Of a stretch of DNA of 64,000 nt, positions 53,384 through 62,373 are shown piece by piece. Position numbers and translations under genes: made by a program. Below the pieces are notes generated by a model, which worked only from the letters and a program-made list of their open reading frames with translations, was not told the DNA's origin and made no database searches. Source of the DNA: JANNVK01 sp031414415. GTDB taxonomy: Bacteria > Acidobacteriota > Blastocatellia > Pyrinomonadales > Pyrinomonadaceae. Numbering within the stretch: the first letter of the stretch is position 1; each line of letters opens with the position of its first letter. The stretch is taken from NCBI GenBank assembly GCA_031414415.1, contig JANNVK010000070.1, positions 1-64,000 of the forward strand. Direction: 5' to 3'.

Positions 53384-53414
53384 AAAAAAACGTTGAAGTT
53401 TTTCAACCTCAACG
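53384..53414 (-). terminator. Intrinsic terminator of the oligopeptide transporter operon
   Basis: On the minus strand the stem CGTTGAG/TTCAACG is followed by a run of seven Ts. It lies about 30 bases past the dppF stop and before the cyclase operon's promoter region. Confidence 0.75.
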
Positions 53415-53442
53415 CCTTGTTTTGAGCATCTTTTTCTAAATT

Positions 53443-54438
53443 TTAAAGTGAATCTATTTCAGGTTTTTCAACACTAATTTTCAAGCAGGACGCAAAGTGA
53501 TTAGGTTTAATTTCAACTAATTGCGGCTCTTGTTGAGTGCATTCAGCAGTTGCATATTGGCAACGTGTGTGAAAATGGCAACCTTTTGGTGGATTAATCG
53601 GCGAAGGAACATCGCCTTTCAATAAAATTCGATTTCTTTTCGCTTCGATTTCGGGGTCTGGAACCGGAACAGCTGAAATCAAGGCTTTTGAATATGGATG
53701 AAGCGGTGATTTATAAACTTCTCTTGCATCGCCAAGTTCAACAATCTTGCCGAGATACATTACCGCAACTCGATCTGAAACGTGACGAATTGCACGTAAG
53801 TCATGTGAAATAAAGAGATAAGTTAGCTTTCGTTCGTCTTGAAGTTTGTTCATCAAGTTCATAATTTGAGCTTGAATCGAAACATCTAACGCGGAAATTG
53901 GTTCATCAGCTACGATAAACTCTGGATCAACCGCCAAAGCTCTCGCGATTCCGATACGTTGGCGTTGACCACCGGAAAATTCATGCGGATAACGATTTAT
54001 GAATCTGCGACTAAGACCGACGGTTTCCATCAAATCCTGCAAATTCTTTTCGAGATTCCCTTTATCAATCCCGAAAGTCCGCATCGGTTCGCCGATAATT
54101 TGCCCTACTGTCATTCGCGGATTCAAACTCGCATAAGGATCTTGGAAAATCATCTGCAAATTTTTGCGTTGATTCCGCATTTCGCTTTCCGAAAGATTCG
54201 CAAGATCTTTGCCATTGTAAAAAGCCTTGCCGCTCGTTACTTTTGTAAGCCGCAGAATCGCTTTTCCGAGCGTTGACTTCCCGCAACCGCTTTCGCCGAC
54301 GAGTCCGAGCGTTTCACCTTTTTTTATGGTTAGATCAACACCATCGACCGCTTTTACAAATTTCCTACGCTTAAACAAACCGCCGCCAGTTTTGTAATGC
54401 ACTTTAAAATTTTCCAATGAAATTAGATTTTCGCTCAT
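53443..54438 (-). CDS. dppF: Oligopeptide/dipeptide ABC transporter ATPase (DppF/OppF)
   Basis: A 331-residue protein. Walker A is GESGCGKS, the signature is FSGGQRQR, Walker B is FIVADEPISALD, and the H-loop is FISHDL. The C-terminal oligopeptide extension has GDVPSPINPPKGCHFHTRCQYATAEC, the Cys-rich element of OppF/DppF. It powers uptake with DppD and the DppBC permease. The last gene of the operon, its ATG overlaps the stop of the Uma2 gene (54435-54438). A terminator follows. Confidence 0.95.
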   Translation of the reverse strand: MSENLISLENFKVHYKTGGGLFKRRKFVKAVDGVDLTIKKGETLGLVGESGCGKSTLGKAILRLTKVTSGKAFYNGKDLANLSESEMRNQRKNLQMIFQDPYASLNPRMTVGQIIGEPMRTFGIDKGNLEKNLQDLMETVGLSRRFINRYPHEFSGGQRQRIGIARALAVDPEFIVADEPISALDVSIQAQIMNLMNKLQDERKLTYLFISHDLRAIRHVSDRVAVMYLGKIVELGDAREVYKSPLHPYSKALISAVPVPDPEIEAKRNRILLKGDVPSPINPPKGCHFHTRCQYATAECTQQEPQLVEIKPNHFASCLKISVEKPEIDSL

Positions 54439-55142
54439 TTTTTTTGTTTTAAACTGTCTAATTGCGATTTTAAATCAGCATTTTCTTTTTCAAGTATAAG
54501 TTGTCTGGAATCTAATACTTGTTGTCTTACTTTCATTTCTTCTTGGGTCAACAAAAATTCATTAGTTTCAACACAAAACAAACGTAAAGTCTCGCCTGTA
54601 TCAACCAACTCTAAACCTAAACTTGGGCTAAAAACGCGATTATTATCTGTTTCAACTTCTTCATAAACAAAATCAACCAACCTAAACGCCATCAAAGGTT
54701 TTCGTAAACATTTATATTCAACATCGAAAATATAATATTCACTGACACCAAGTCTCTGGTACAAAGCTAGTTTTACCGTCAAATCTTTGTCCCAAGTCGA
54801 ATCAGAAGCAAGTTCTATCACCACGCTTGGGACAACTTTTTGCTCCCAAAGTTTGTAAACACGTCTTGGTATTTCTTTTAAACCAAAGCAGACCATTAAG
54901 TCAGGCGAAATAACCTTTTTGTTATTGCCTTCCTCAAAATAGAACATTAAATTACCAAAGAGACTTACCTCATCACGGTTCGAAAAAAAAGTAAGCAGGC
55001 TCGACATCAGGTGAACTCCGAGCAAATAGTGGATTATTCCTTCAGGCATAATATTTTCATCAGTTTCAGGATAAAAAATCTCCGTTTCGCCTTTAGTTTT
55101 TGGCAAAATTCTCAATTCAGATGTTTCAATTACTGCATTCAT
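54435..55142 (-). CDS. Uma2-family putative endonuclease between dppD and dppF
   Basis: A 235-residue protein. I start at 55142, where AAAGGAAG lies six bases upstream and the ATG overlaps the dppD stop; a longer frame lacks this support. The Uma2 (PD-(D/E)xK) core is visible: ISPDLMVCFG, VVPSVVIELASDSTWDKDLTVKLALYQRLGVSEYYIFD with the Asp, Glu and Lys of the fold. The C-terminal 45 residues form a coiled coil (VRQQVLDSRQLILEKENADLKSQL). Uma2 proteins are abundant in cyanobacteria and Acidobacteria with unknown biological role. It overlaps both neighbours by ATGA, so it is translated within the transporter operon. Confidence 0.85.
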   Translation of the reverse strand: MNAVIETSELRILPKTKGETEIFYPETDENIMPEGIIHYLLGVHLMSSLLTFFSNRDEVSLFGNLMFYFEEGNNKKVISPDLMVCFGLKEIPRRVYKLWEQKVVPSVVIELASDSTWDKDLTVKLALYQRLGVSEYYIFDVEYKCLRKPLMAFRLVDFVYEEVETDNNRVFSPSLGLELVDTGETLRLFCVETNEFLLTQEEMKVRQQVLDSRQLILEKENADLKSQLDSLKQKK

Positions 55143-56146
55143 AATACTTCCTTTAAAGAACTTTCGTAGGTTTCCTGAGCAAAATGACAAAGCGAACTGT
55201 GATTTTCGTTTATCTCAACAAACGGCGGATAATCGCTTCGGCAAATATCTTGTGCTTTTTCGCAACGCGGTGCAAACGGGCAACCGGGCGGAAGATGTGC
55301 AACATCGGGCGGCAAACCCGGAATTTGATAAAGCTCGGTTCCGTCTTCGTGTGCCGGATCTGGGACAGATTTTAACAAACCTTTTGTGTATGGATTTGCA
55401 GGTGTTTTAAAAAGTTCGTGTGTCGGAGCCTGTTCGAAAACTTTTCCGGCATACATAACAATAATTTTATCGGTCATTCCAGCAACAACTCCAAGATCGT
55501 GCGTAATCAAAATAACTGAAGTTCCGAGCCGAGTTCGCAAATCTTTAATCAATTCAAGAATTTGAGCTTGAATTGTCACATCAAGTGCGGTCGTTGGTTC
55601 ATCTGCAATCAGAACTTCGGGTTCGCAACTTAACGCCATCGCAATCATCACACGTTGCCGCATTCCGCCCGAAAATTCGTGCGGATAACCATCGACGCGG
55701 CTTTCAGCATCAGGAATTCCGACCATATTGAGCATTTTGATTGCGTGTTCGTAAGCCTGTTTTTTGGTGTGACCAAGATGGAGTTGTGTAACTTCCATCA
55801 ATTGCTTAGAGATTCGCAAAAATGGATTGAGCGAAGTCATCGGATCTTGAAAAATCATCGCGATGCGTTTGCCACGAATTTTTCTCACTTCATCAATCGG
55901 AATCGCACGAACATCGATGCCGTCAAAATTAATTATTCCATCGACAATTTTTCCCGGAGGTTCTTGAATCAAACGCATAATCGACAAATTCGTCACCGAT
56001 TTTCCGCTTCCAGATTCGCCGACAATTCCAAGAGTTTCACCCTTTTTTAGCGTAAACGAAATCCCGTCCACGGCTTTCACAACGCCGTCCTCGGTCGAGA
56101 AATACGTTTTTAAGTTGTTGACTGTAAGTATGTTAGCGTTGTCCAT
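55139..56146 (-). CDS. dppD: Oligopeptide/dipeptide ABC transporter ATPase (DppD/OppD)
   Basis: A 335-residue protein. Walker A is GESGSGKS, the signature is FSGGMRQRV, Walker B is VLIADEPTTALD, and the H-loop is LITHDLGV. The C-terminal peptide-transporter extension has PGLPPDVAHLPPGCPFAPRCEKAQDIC. It pairs with DppF. It follows the TPR-TonB gene by three bases and overlaps the downstream Uma2 start by ATGA. Confidence 0.95.
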   Translation of the reverse strand: MDNANILTVNNLKTYFSTEDGVVKAVDGISFTLKKGETLGIVGESGSGKSVTNLSIMRLIQEPPGKIVDGIINFDGIDVRAIPIDEVRKIRGKRIAMIFQDPMTSLNPFLRISKQLMEVTQLHLGHTKKQAYEHAIKMLNMVGIPDAESRVDGYPHEFSGGMRQRVMIAMALSCEPEVLIADEPTTALDVTIQAQILELIKDLRTRLGTSVILITHDLGVVAGMTDKIIVMYAGKVFEQAPTHELFKTPANPYTKGLLKSVPDPAHEDGTELYQIPGLPPDVAHLPPGCPFAPRCEKAQDICRSDYPPFVEINENHSSLCHFAQETYESSLKEVL

Positions 56147-56149
56147 AAT

Positions 56150-57124
56150 TTATCTTGCAACAAAATTGTATGTTACTGTACCACTTATCCTAACCCGTTT
56201 TCCGTTTAGTAATGTCGGAGAGAATTTAGATTGTAAGGCAGCGTTCTCGGCGGAATCACCTAAAACACCTTTTCCGCACTCCGCCTGAGCGAGAACTACA
56301 TTTCCTTCTACATCCGTAAGTATGTTTACAGAAACGCTACCACTTAATCTTTTTTCCTTCGCTTCCGCTGGATAAATTGGTCTCGCCAGCAAAATTGCTT
56401 TTCCGTTTACTACTCCAGCACTTATTGTTTCTGGCGAATCTTGTTTTCCTAGTTTGCTGAATAACTCTTTTCTTGCGTTTTTATAAAGATCATTTAGTTC
56501 TTTTTTTTGATTACAATTTCTTGTTCTTAGAAATTCAATTCTTAAAACCTCAATACTTCCTCTGTCAAAATATTTCAGAGCTAACTGAGTGTTTTTCAGA
56601 TAATATTCATCTGCTTTCTCAGTCTGTTTGTCTTTCGAGTAAGTATTTGCAATGTCTAGTGTTGGAGATACTAATTCCTTACTTTCCTTACCAAATTTTA
56701 TTTCAGACAATTCTATTACTTTCAAATAATTAAGAATTGACTCATCATATTTTTTATCCCAAAATTGTGATAAAGCAATATTGTTATATGAATCAATTAT
56801 TCCATTTCCTTTCAAATTTGGTATTTTTGAATATATTTCAATACTTTTTTTAAAATTTAAAATTGATTCTGAATACTTCTTTTTTTCACGTTGAATAATA
56901 CCAAGATTTGAATAACTAACTGCGGTTTCAGAGTTTTCAATTCCGTAAATTTTTAAACTCAATTCAACTGCTTGATTTGCAAACTTCAGTGCCTCATCTA
57001 GTTTATTGTTTTTATATGAAGATATTAAATTTTGATTAAGCTCTTTGAGAACTATTTTATCGTCCGTTTGAGCGTAAACAATACCAGTTGCAAGCAAAAT
57101 GAATAATACTAAAAGTTTTTTCAT
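56150..57124 (-). CDS. Secreted TPR protein with C-terminal TonB domain
   Basis: A 324-residue protein with a signal peptide (to VYAQT). Residues about 25-215 are TPR-like (LDEALKFANQAVELSLKIYG, AVSYSNLGIIQREKKKYSESILNFKKSIEIYSK). The last 90 residues match TonB_C: GKAILLARPIYPAEAKEKRLSGSVSVNILTDVEGNVVLAQAECG...LQSKFSPTLLNGKRVRISGTVTYNF. There is no N-terminal membrane anchor or Pro-rich spacer as in true TonB, so energy transduction is unlikely. Such secreted TonB_C proteins are common in Acidobacteria. It sits inside the dpp operon, three bases from dppD. Confidence 0.85.
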   Translation of the reverse strand: MKKLLVLFILLATGIVYAQTDDKIVLKELNQNLISSYKNNKLDEALKFANQAVELSLKIYGIENSETAVSYSNLGIIQREKKKYSESILNFKKSIEIYSKIPNLKGNGIIDSYNNIALSQFWDKKYDESILNYLKVIELSEIKFGKESKELVSPTLDIANTYSKDKQTEKADEYYLKNTQLALKYFDRGSIEVLRIEFLRTRNCNQKKELNDLYKNARKELFSKLGKQDSPETISAGVVNGKAILLARPIYPAEAKEKRLSGSVSVNILTDVEGNVVLAQAECGKGVLGDSAENAALQSKFSPTLLNGKRVRISGTVTYNFVAR

Positions 57125-57126
57125 TT

Positions 57127-57792
57127 CTATTTATTCTCCAATAACCAAGTCTGAAAATCAGTCAAAACTTTAAATTGTTCTTCTTTCTGACTTCGATTTA
57201 AGAAATTAGTTAGTCCGTCGCTTGTTAATATCGGCAATGCCAAGCTGTTTTCCGATAAAAGATATTCTCCAGTTTCTGATAGCAAAAATATTCGCATTAT
57301 TTCGGTGTCGTAAAGCCAAAACTCCTTGATTCCAAAAGCTGCATAAATTTCAAATTTATCTTCAGACTTATGACTTTCGTCAATTTCGACAACAATATCA
57401 GGCGATGTGTCAGTTTCATCGTCAAATAATTCTTTTTTAAAGCTCGCAAGATGTGCGTTTTGAACATAATAAGACTCATCTGGTTCTGAGCCTTTGCGTG
57501 CTTTTTTGGAAATTAGCGACATTGAACCAGCTGGAATTATTTCCTGCCCTAAAACAATCGACATAATTGCCATTAATCTTTCAAGAAAGCGTGAAATATT
57601 TTCGTGTTTAAAACCTTGTCCCATAATTTTTAGAATTCCGCGATTGTAACTGATGTGAAGATTCGTTTTATCTAGTGTTTTTTCGCTCAGTTTCAGATAA
57701 TCGTCCCAAGTTATGCCATAAAAAACTCGCGTTTCTGTTGGCAAAACATCGGAAATTAAATCGAATATGTTTGAACTAATTACAGGTTTCAT
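57127..57792 (-). CDS. Uma2-family putative endonuclease
   Basis: A 221-residue protein of the Uma2 (DUF820) family: RVFYGITWDDYLKLSEKT, ILKIMGQGFKHENISRFLERLMAIM, then the nuclease core SPDIVVEIDESHKSEDKFEIYAAFGIKEFWLYDTE with the acidic residues and Lys. It is only distantly related to the Uma2 protein at 54435. It is separated by two bases from the TPR-TonB gene and by four bases from the upstream small secreted-protein gene, so it belongs to the same transcript. Confidence 0.85.
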   Translation of the reverse strand: MKPVISSNIFDLISDVLPTETRVFYGITWDDYLKLSEKTLDKTNLHISYNRGILKIMGQGFKHENISRFLERLMAIMSIVLGQEIIPAGSMSLISKKARKGSEPDESYYVQNAHLASFKKELFDDETDTSPDIVVEIDESHKSEDKFEIYAAFGIKEFWLYDTEIMRIFLLSETGEYLLSENSLALPILTSDGLTNFLNRSQKEEQFKVLTDFQTWLLENK

Positions 57793-57796
57793 ATTT

Positions 57797-58276
57797 CTAT
57801 TTACTAACTTTACACTGTTTTATTCCAGTTTTTTCATAAATATCAATTCCGGTAACGATTTCCGCTTTCTTCGTTGGCGTGTAATAAAACTCGATACCTT
57901 TATATTCTCTGCCGCGATATTTACTATTTCCGCTACCATAAAGTTTCTCGACTTCTTTGCGTGTGCTAGTGCCGACAACAATTCCGCGAGTGGTTTTTCC
58001 CATAAAAGGACGTTTTATTTCTATCACAAAAACTTTTGGTGTTTTGTCTGATTGGCAAAAATAAAAAGCTAACCCTTTTTCTTTATATGTCATTTGATAA
58101 GAATATTTTTTGTTTTTTGTCCACGTAAATTTTTTACCGAGCTTGTTTTCAACATCTTTTTTCGTCGATTTTCCGACAACAACGCCGTCAACGCCATAAC
58201 CTTCTTTGACATCTTTTGTTTGACCAAACGCAGAACTTGCGACCATCAAAATTAACAAAACGAGGATTTTTTTCAT
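57797..58276 (-). CDS. Small secreted protein with an internal duplication
   Basis: A 159-residue protein with a signal peptide (to FGQT). Two halves carry the same pattern: GVDGVVVGKSTKKDVENKLGKKF near residue 29 and GIVVGTSTRKEVEKLYGS near residue 99, each followed by a Tyr-rich strand (KKYSYQMTYKEKGLAFYF and REYKGIEFYYTPTKKAEIV). The G-x-ST-x-x-[DE]-V-x-x-x-[LY]-G pattern recalls BamE/OmlA-like folds; that is only a resemblance. It lies nine bases after dppC. Confidence 0.7.
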   Translation of the reverse strand: MKKILVLLILMVASSAFGQTKDVKEGYGVDGVVVGKSTKKDVENKLGKKFTWTKNKKYSYQMTYKEKGLAFYFCQSDKTPKVFVIEIKRPFMGKTTRGIVVGTSTRKEVEKLYGSGNSKYRGREYKGIEFYYTPTKKAEIVTGIDIYEKTGIKQCKVSK

Positions 58277-58285
58277 AAGATTCTC

Positions 58286-59236
58286 CTAAAATTTGCGAGT
58301 TTGCGGATCGAGTGCGTCACGCAAGCCATCGCCTAAAAAATTGAGTGAAAATAGCGTCAATGCCATCGTTACACTCGGAAAAATGAGTTGCCAAGGGAAA
58401 ATTGAAATATTTTTAATTCCATCAGCCGCCATACTTCCCCAAGATGCATAAGGTGCCTGAACGCCTATTCCGAGATACGACAAAAACGCTTCTGTCAGCA
58501 TAACTGAAGGAATAGTTAGAGTTGCATAAACAATAACCGGACCGAAAACGTTTGGAACGAGATGCCTGAAAATGATTCCGAATGTGGAAACACCAGTCGC
58601 TTTCGCCGCGAGAACGAATTCTTGATTTTTGAGCGACAATATTTGACCGCGAACAACTCGTGCCATTGTCAGCCACGAAACTAGCCCAAGTGCGAGAAAT
58701 AAAAGAAATATTTGATTGAGAGCTTCGCCGCCACCAAATGTGTTTGAAATTGATTTAATGAATTCCGGCGTGTTTTTTCCTTCAAAAACTTTAAGCAAAA
58801 CGATGACAATTAAAATATACGGAATAGAATAAATCGCATCGACAATTCGCATCATAATGCTGTCGATTCTTCCGCCGAAATAACCGGCAATCGCACCATA
58901 ACTGACACCAACAAGCAGCGAAACAAAGGTTGAAATCAAACCAACCATTAAAGAGATTCTTCCGCCTTGCAAAACTCTGGCTAAAATATCGCGTCCAGAA
59001 TCGTCCGTTCCCATCCAATGCTTCAACGAAGGCGGCATTGATCTTAATAAATCACTATTACTCGGCATTTGGTCGGGCGTTATTCCGAATCCATAACTGA
59101 GTAATATTGGTCCGAGAAACACCAACAAGGCTATAAATGCAACAAAATATAGCCCAAAAACGGACAGTTTGTTCTTTTTCAGACGCTTCCAAGCGTCTTT
59201 CCAAAGTGAAGTTCCTTTGACAGTTTCGTTTTCCAT
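58286..59236 (-). CDS. dppC: Oligopeptide/dipeptide ABC transporter permease (DppC/OppC)
   Basis: A 316-residue inner-membrane protein with about six membrane segments. The OppC N-terminal pattern LWKDAWKRLKKNKLSVFGLYFV is followed by HWMGTDDSGRDILARVLQGGRISLMVGL, and the EAA-type loop AAKATGVSTFGIIFRHLVPNVFGPVIV contacts the ATPases. The end has SWGSMAADGI and FLGDGLRDALDPQ. It pairs with DppB, whose stop lies four bases upstream of this gene. Confidence 0.95.
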   Translation of the reverse strand: MENETVKGTSLWKDAWKRLKKNKLSVFGLYFVAFIALLVFLGPILLSYGFGITPDQMPSNSDLLRSMPPSLKHWMGTDDSGRDILARVLQGGRISLMVGLISTFVSLLVGVSYGAIAGYFGGRIDSIMMRIVDAIYSIPYILIVIVLLKVFEGKNTPEFIKSISNTFGGGEALNQIFLLFLALGLVSWLTMARVVRGQILSLKNQEFVLAAKATGVSTFGIIFRHLVPNVFGPVIVYATLTIPSVMLTEAFLSYLGIGVQAPYASWGSMAADGIKNISIFPWQLIFPSVTMALTLFSLNFLGDGLRDALDPQTRKF

Positions 59237-59240
59237 AAAT

Positions 59241-60158
59241 CTACTCGTATCGAATTCTTGGGTCTAAAAAAGCATAAGAAATATCAACCAAAAGATTGAA
59301 AATCATAATCATAATTGACAAAAAAGCGACAACACCAAGTATCAAAGGTTCATCGCGATTTAGTAAAGCCTGAATAAAAACGCTACCGAGTCCGGGATAT
59401 GCAAAGACTTTTTCAACAACAACAGTTCCCGCAAGCAAGCCTGCAAGTGCCGGACCGGTGTAAGAAACAACCGGAATCAAACCGCCTTTAATCGCATGCC
59501 GCAACAAAACAGTCCATTCACTCAAACCTTTCGCACGAGCTGTCCGAATATAATCAGAACGCAAAACTTCAAGCATTCCGGCTCGCGTCAGTCTCGCAAT
59601 GTAGGCTGCATAAATCGCCGCCAGAGTAATCACAGGCATTATCAAACTCAAAATTCCGTTGTATCTGGCTGGTGGTAACAAATATAGTCCGAAAGAAAAA
59701 ATCAAGACTAAAATAGGTCCAATTACGAAATTTGGCACAGATTGTCCTGTCATCGAAATAGACATCGCACCATAATCGAACTTTGAATTTTGTTTTAGAG
59801 AGGCAATCAAGCCTGCAGATAATCCGATAAACAGAGCGAGCAAATAAGCGGAAAAACCTAGAATTGCTGAATAAGGTAAATGTCTGCGAATGATTTCGTT
59901 GACAGATTGACCTTCGTATTTCAACGAATCGCCAAAATCGCCACGCACAACATTCGAAATCATCATGGCGTATTGCTGATACCATGGTTTGTCGAGTCCG
60001 TATTTCTCACGGATATTTGCTTCAATTGCAATAGGTAGTTTTTTCTCGCCTGAATAAAAATTTCCGGGTGCAAGGCGAACTAATCCCCAAGTGATTGAAA
60101 CAACAATCAATGCCATCGGAACAATTACTAACAATCTTTTAATTATGAAAAGTAACAT
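59241..60158 (-). CDS. dppB: Oligopeptide/dipeptide ABC transporter permease (DppB/OppB)
   Basis: A 305-residue inner-membrane protein. It opens with FIIKRLLVIVPMALIVVSITWGLVRLAPG and has YGLDKPWYQQYA, six membrane segments, the EAA loop ARAKGLSEWTVLLRHAIKGGLIPVV and the end FNLLVDISYAFLDPRIRYE. It forms the channel with DppC. The binding-protein gene lies 11 bases upstream on the same transcript. Confidence 0.95.
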   Translation of the reverse strand: MLLFIIKRLLVIVPMALIVVSITWGLVRLAPGNFYSGEKKLPIAIEANIREKYGLDKPWYQQYAMMISNVVRGDFGDSLKYEGQSVNEIIRRHLPYSAILGFSAYLLALFIGLSAGLIASLKQNSKFDYGAMSISMTGQSVPNFVIGPILVLIFSFGLYLLPPARYNGILSLIMPVITLAAIYAAYIARLTRAGMLEVLRSDYIRTARAKGLSEWTVLLRHAIKGGLIPVVSYTGPALAGLLAGTVVVEKVFAYPGLGSVFIQALLNRDEPLILGVVAFLSIMIMIFNLLVDISYAFLDPRIRYE

Positions 60159-60169
60159 TAATTTGACCT

Positions 60170-62263
60170 TTACGGTGTCGCCGTTTTTGCTGCTTCAGCT
60201 TTCGACTTTTCTTCAAATTGAGTTTGAGTTGATATCAATTTTGCCAATTGTTCTTCAAATAAAGAATCTTTTTCCTTCATAATATTGTAAACATCTTTGT
60301 CCCATTTCGCCGAGTCAGGTTCGATGTAGGCAAATTTCCACGCATGTAAAGTTCCAGGATTAGGATAAAACCCTTTTAGATACGGCTTTTTCATCCAATT
60401 TGTCGCTGCTGTGCTGAGCGGCACAACCAACTGTTGCTGCATCATATAGAACTCAGCTTCAGCTAATATAGTAAATCTCTGTTCAGTATCAATCGTGCGG
60501 TTAGCTTTTGCTAAAAGTTCATCGTATTTTTTATCAGACCAACCAGTCGCACCATCATTTGCTTCAGTATAAAAAAGTCCAAGATACGTAAACGGATCCA
60601 TATAATCAGCATTCCAACCGCGACGACCAAAACCTTGATATTCGACTTTTGTCAGCGTTGGTAAAAACGTTTTAAATTCCATATTCTTTAGTGGAACTGT
60701 GATTCCAAGATTCTTTTTCCATTGATCTTGCATAAATTCCGCTGTTACTTTGTTTGATTCTGAAGTGTTGTATAAAATACTCACATTTTCGATCGGAAAG
60801 TTCTGACATTGAAAGTTTCCATCCGAACCACTTACCGCAAAACCTGCTTCGCCCAACAACTTTCTCGCACGCTCAGGATCAAATATTCGATTTTTCCATT
60901 GTTCTTCACTGATGTTTAACTCTTTCAATTTCACGTCCTGAACTTTTTTTCTCGCTTCTTCATATTGCGGAAAAATTCCTTCGGGTGTGAAATCAACTAA
61001 TGGTTTCTTAACAACCAATAGTTTTGCAAGTGCTTTTCGATCAACAGCCAATGCAAATGCCTGTCTGACTTTTACATTATCCATCGGCGGTTTTTTGACA
61101 CTAATTACATAAAATTCGGTCGCCGCTTCGGGATGATTCATATATTCATCAGGATACGCTGCCATAATTTCGCGAATCCATGCCGCCGGAACTGTGTGAT
61201 TGAAAATTGCATCAATCGAACCAGCTTTGTAGAGATTCATCATCGTAGTTTGATCTTCTAACGGATAAAACTCAATTCCTTTTAACTTTACATTTTCTGC
61301 ATCCCAATTATTTTCGTCTTTTGTCAGATTCAATGTGTCGTAAGGTCGATATTGGGCAACTTTAAATGTTCCGCTTGTCACAATGTTCTCGGGACGAGTC
61401 CAGTTTTTCCCATGCTTCTCAATCGTATGTTGCGGAACAACTTTAAAAAATTGGTGAGCAAGTAATCCAAGAAAATAAGGTGCTGGCTGATTCAACTTAA
61501 TGCGAAACTTGAAATCATCTACTGCTTCAACTCCAACGTTTTCAGGTGTTACAGGAACAAATTCCATACCTGCAAGTTTATCTTTTAATTTAGTATCTTT
61601 TTCATATAATTTTGTCCGCTCTTTCTCAGTTCCAGCAACAGTCAATCTTTCGGGTTCATTTATAAATTTGTCAAACTCTGTTTGTGTCCCGACACTCGTT
61701 TTTGCTAATTCAACTACTGGCAATCCGGCTTCGTTTTTTGGCTCAGCGGCTTCTTTGAGCAGGAATTTACCAGACGAATCTTTAACAAAAACTTGTCCAG
61801 AATTATAGGCTTGCGAATATTTGATAAAGTAGGCAAGAACTGCATTCTCTGCCGTTAATTCAGGCGATAATGCACGTCTAAATGAATAAACAAAGTCTTT
61901 GGCAGTGATTGGAGTTCCATCAGAAAACTTTGCGTTTTTGCGGAGATTAAAGAGATATTCAGTTCCATCGCTACTAATTTCCCAACTTTCGGCAAGGGCA
62001 GGAATCGGACTCATATCTTTTGGGTGATATTCAACCAAACCGTCAAATAAAGCCATATAAATTCTCGCTTCTGGCTGTCCGGTGCCAATTGCAGGATCGA
62101 GACTTCGCGGTTCAGAACCAGTAACATATCGAACAATTCCATCAGTTGGAGCAACAGTTTTGCCATAATATTTGCCTTTTGCTGATGTTCCGCAACTCGA
62201 GACAAGCAAAGATAAAACAAGGGAAAAAACGCCTAAACGAACTTTGCCGAGACTACATCGCAT
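60170..62263 (-). CDS. Oligopeptide-binding lipoprotein of the ABC transporter (SBP family 5)
   Basis: A 697-residue lipoprotein; the lipobox is VSSC (about residue 24). SBP_bac_5 features are YVTGSEPRSLDPAIGTGQPEARIYMALFDGLVEY, LAESWEISSDGTEYLFNLRKNAKFSDGTPITAKDFVYSFRR, then VRQAFALAVDRKAL and the C-terminal WNADYMDPFTYLG. It is about 150 residues longer than OppA: an insertion at about 150-220 (GQVFVKDSSGKFLLKEAAEPKNEAG...TELTVAG-like) and a helical C-terminal tail (DKDVYNIMKEKDSLFEEQLAKLIS). It captures peptides in the periplasm for DppBCDF. Confidence 0.92.
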   Translation of the reverse strand: MRCSLGKVRLGVFSLVLSLLVSSCGTSAKGKYYGKTVAPTDGIVRYVTGSEPRSLDPAIGTGQPEARIYMALFDGLVEYHPKDMSPIPALAESWEISSDGTEYLFNLRKNAKFSDGTPITAKDFVYSFRRALSPELTAENAVLAYFIKYSQAYNSGQVFVKDSSGKFLLKEAAEPKNEAGLPVVELAKTSVGTQTEFDKFINEPERLTVAGTEKERTKLYEKDTKLKDKLAGMEFVPVTPENVGVEAVDDFKFRIKLNQPAPYFLGLLAHQFFKVVPQHTIEKHGKNWTRPENIVTSGTFKVAQYRPYDTLNLTKDENNWDAENVKLKGIEFYPLEDQTTMMNLYKAGSIDAIFNHTVPAAWIREIMAAYPDEYMNHPEAATEFYVISVKKPPMDNVKVRQAFALAVDRKALAKLLVVKKPLVDFTPEGIFPQYEEARKKVQDVKLKELNISEEQWKNRIFDPERARKLLGEAGFAVSGSDGNFQCQNFPIENVSILYNTSESNKVTAEFMQDQWKKNLGITVPLKNMEFKTFLPTLTKVEYQGFGRRGWNADYMDPFTYLGLFYTEANDGATGWSDKKYDELLAKANRTIDTEQRFTILAEAEFYMMQQQLVVPLSTAATNWMKKPYLKGFYPNPGTLHAWKFAYIEPDSAKWDKDVYNIMKEKDSLFEEQLAKLISTQTQFEEKSKAEAAKTATP

Positions 62264-62373
62264 TTACTACGCTCCTAAAATAAAATTTGAACAAAGAAAA
62301 ATTGTCTGGAGAGAACTTTTAATACGTTAAATTACCACGAGTTTGCGTTTTTAAGCAAGAAAAAATGTCGGAT

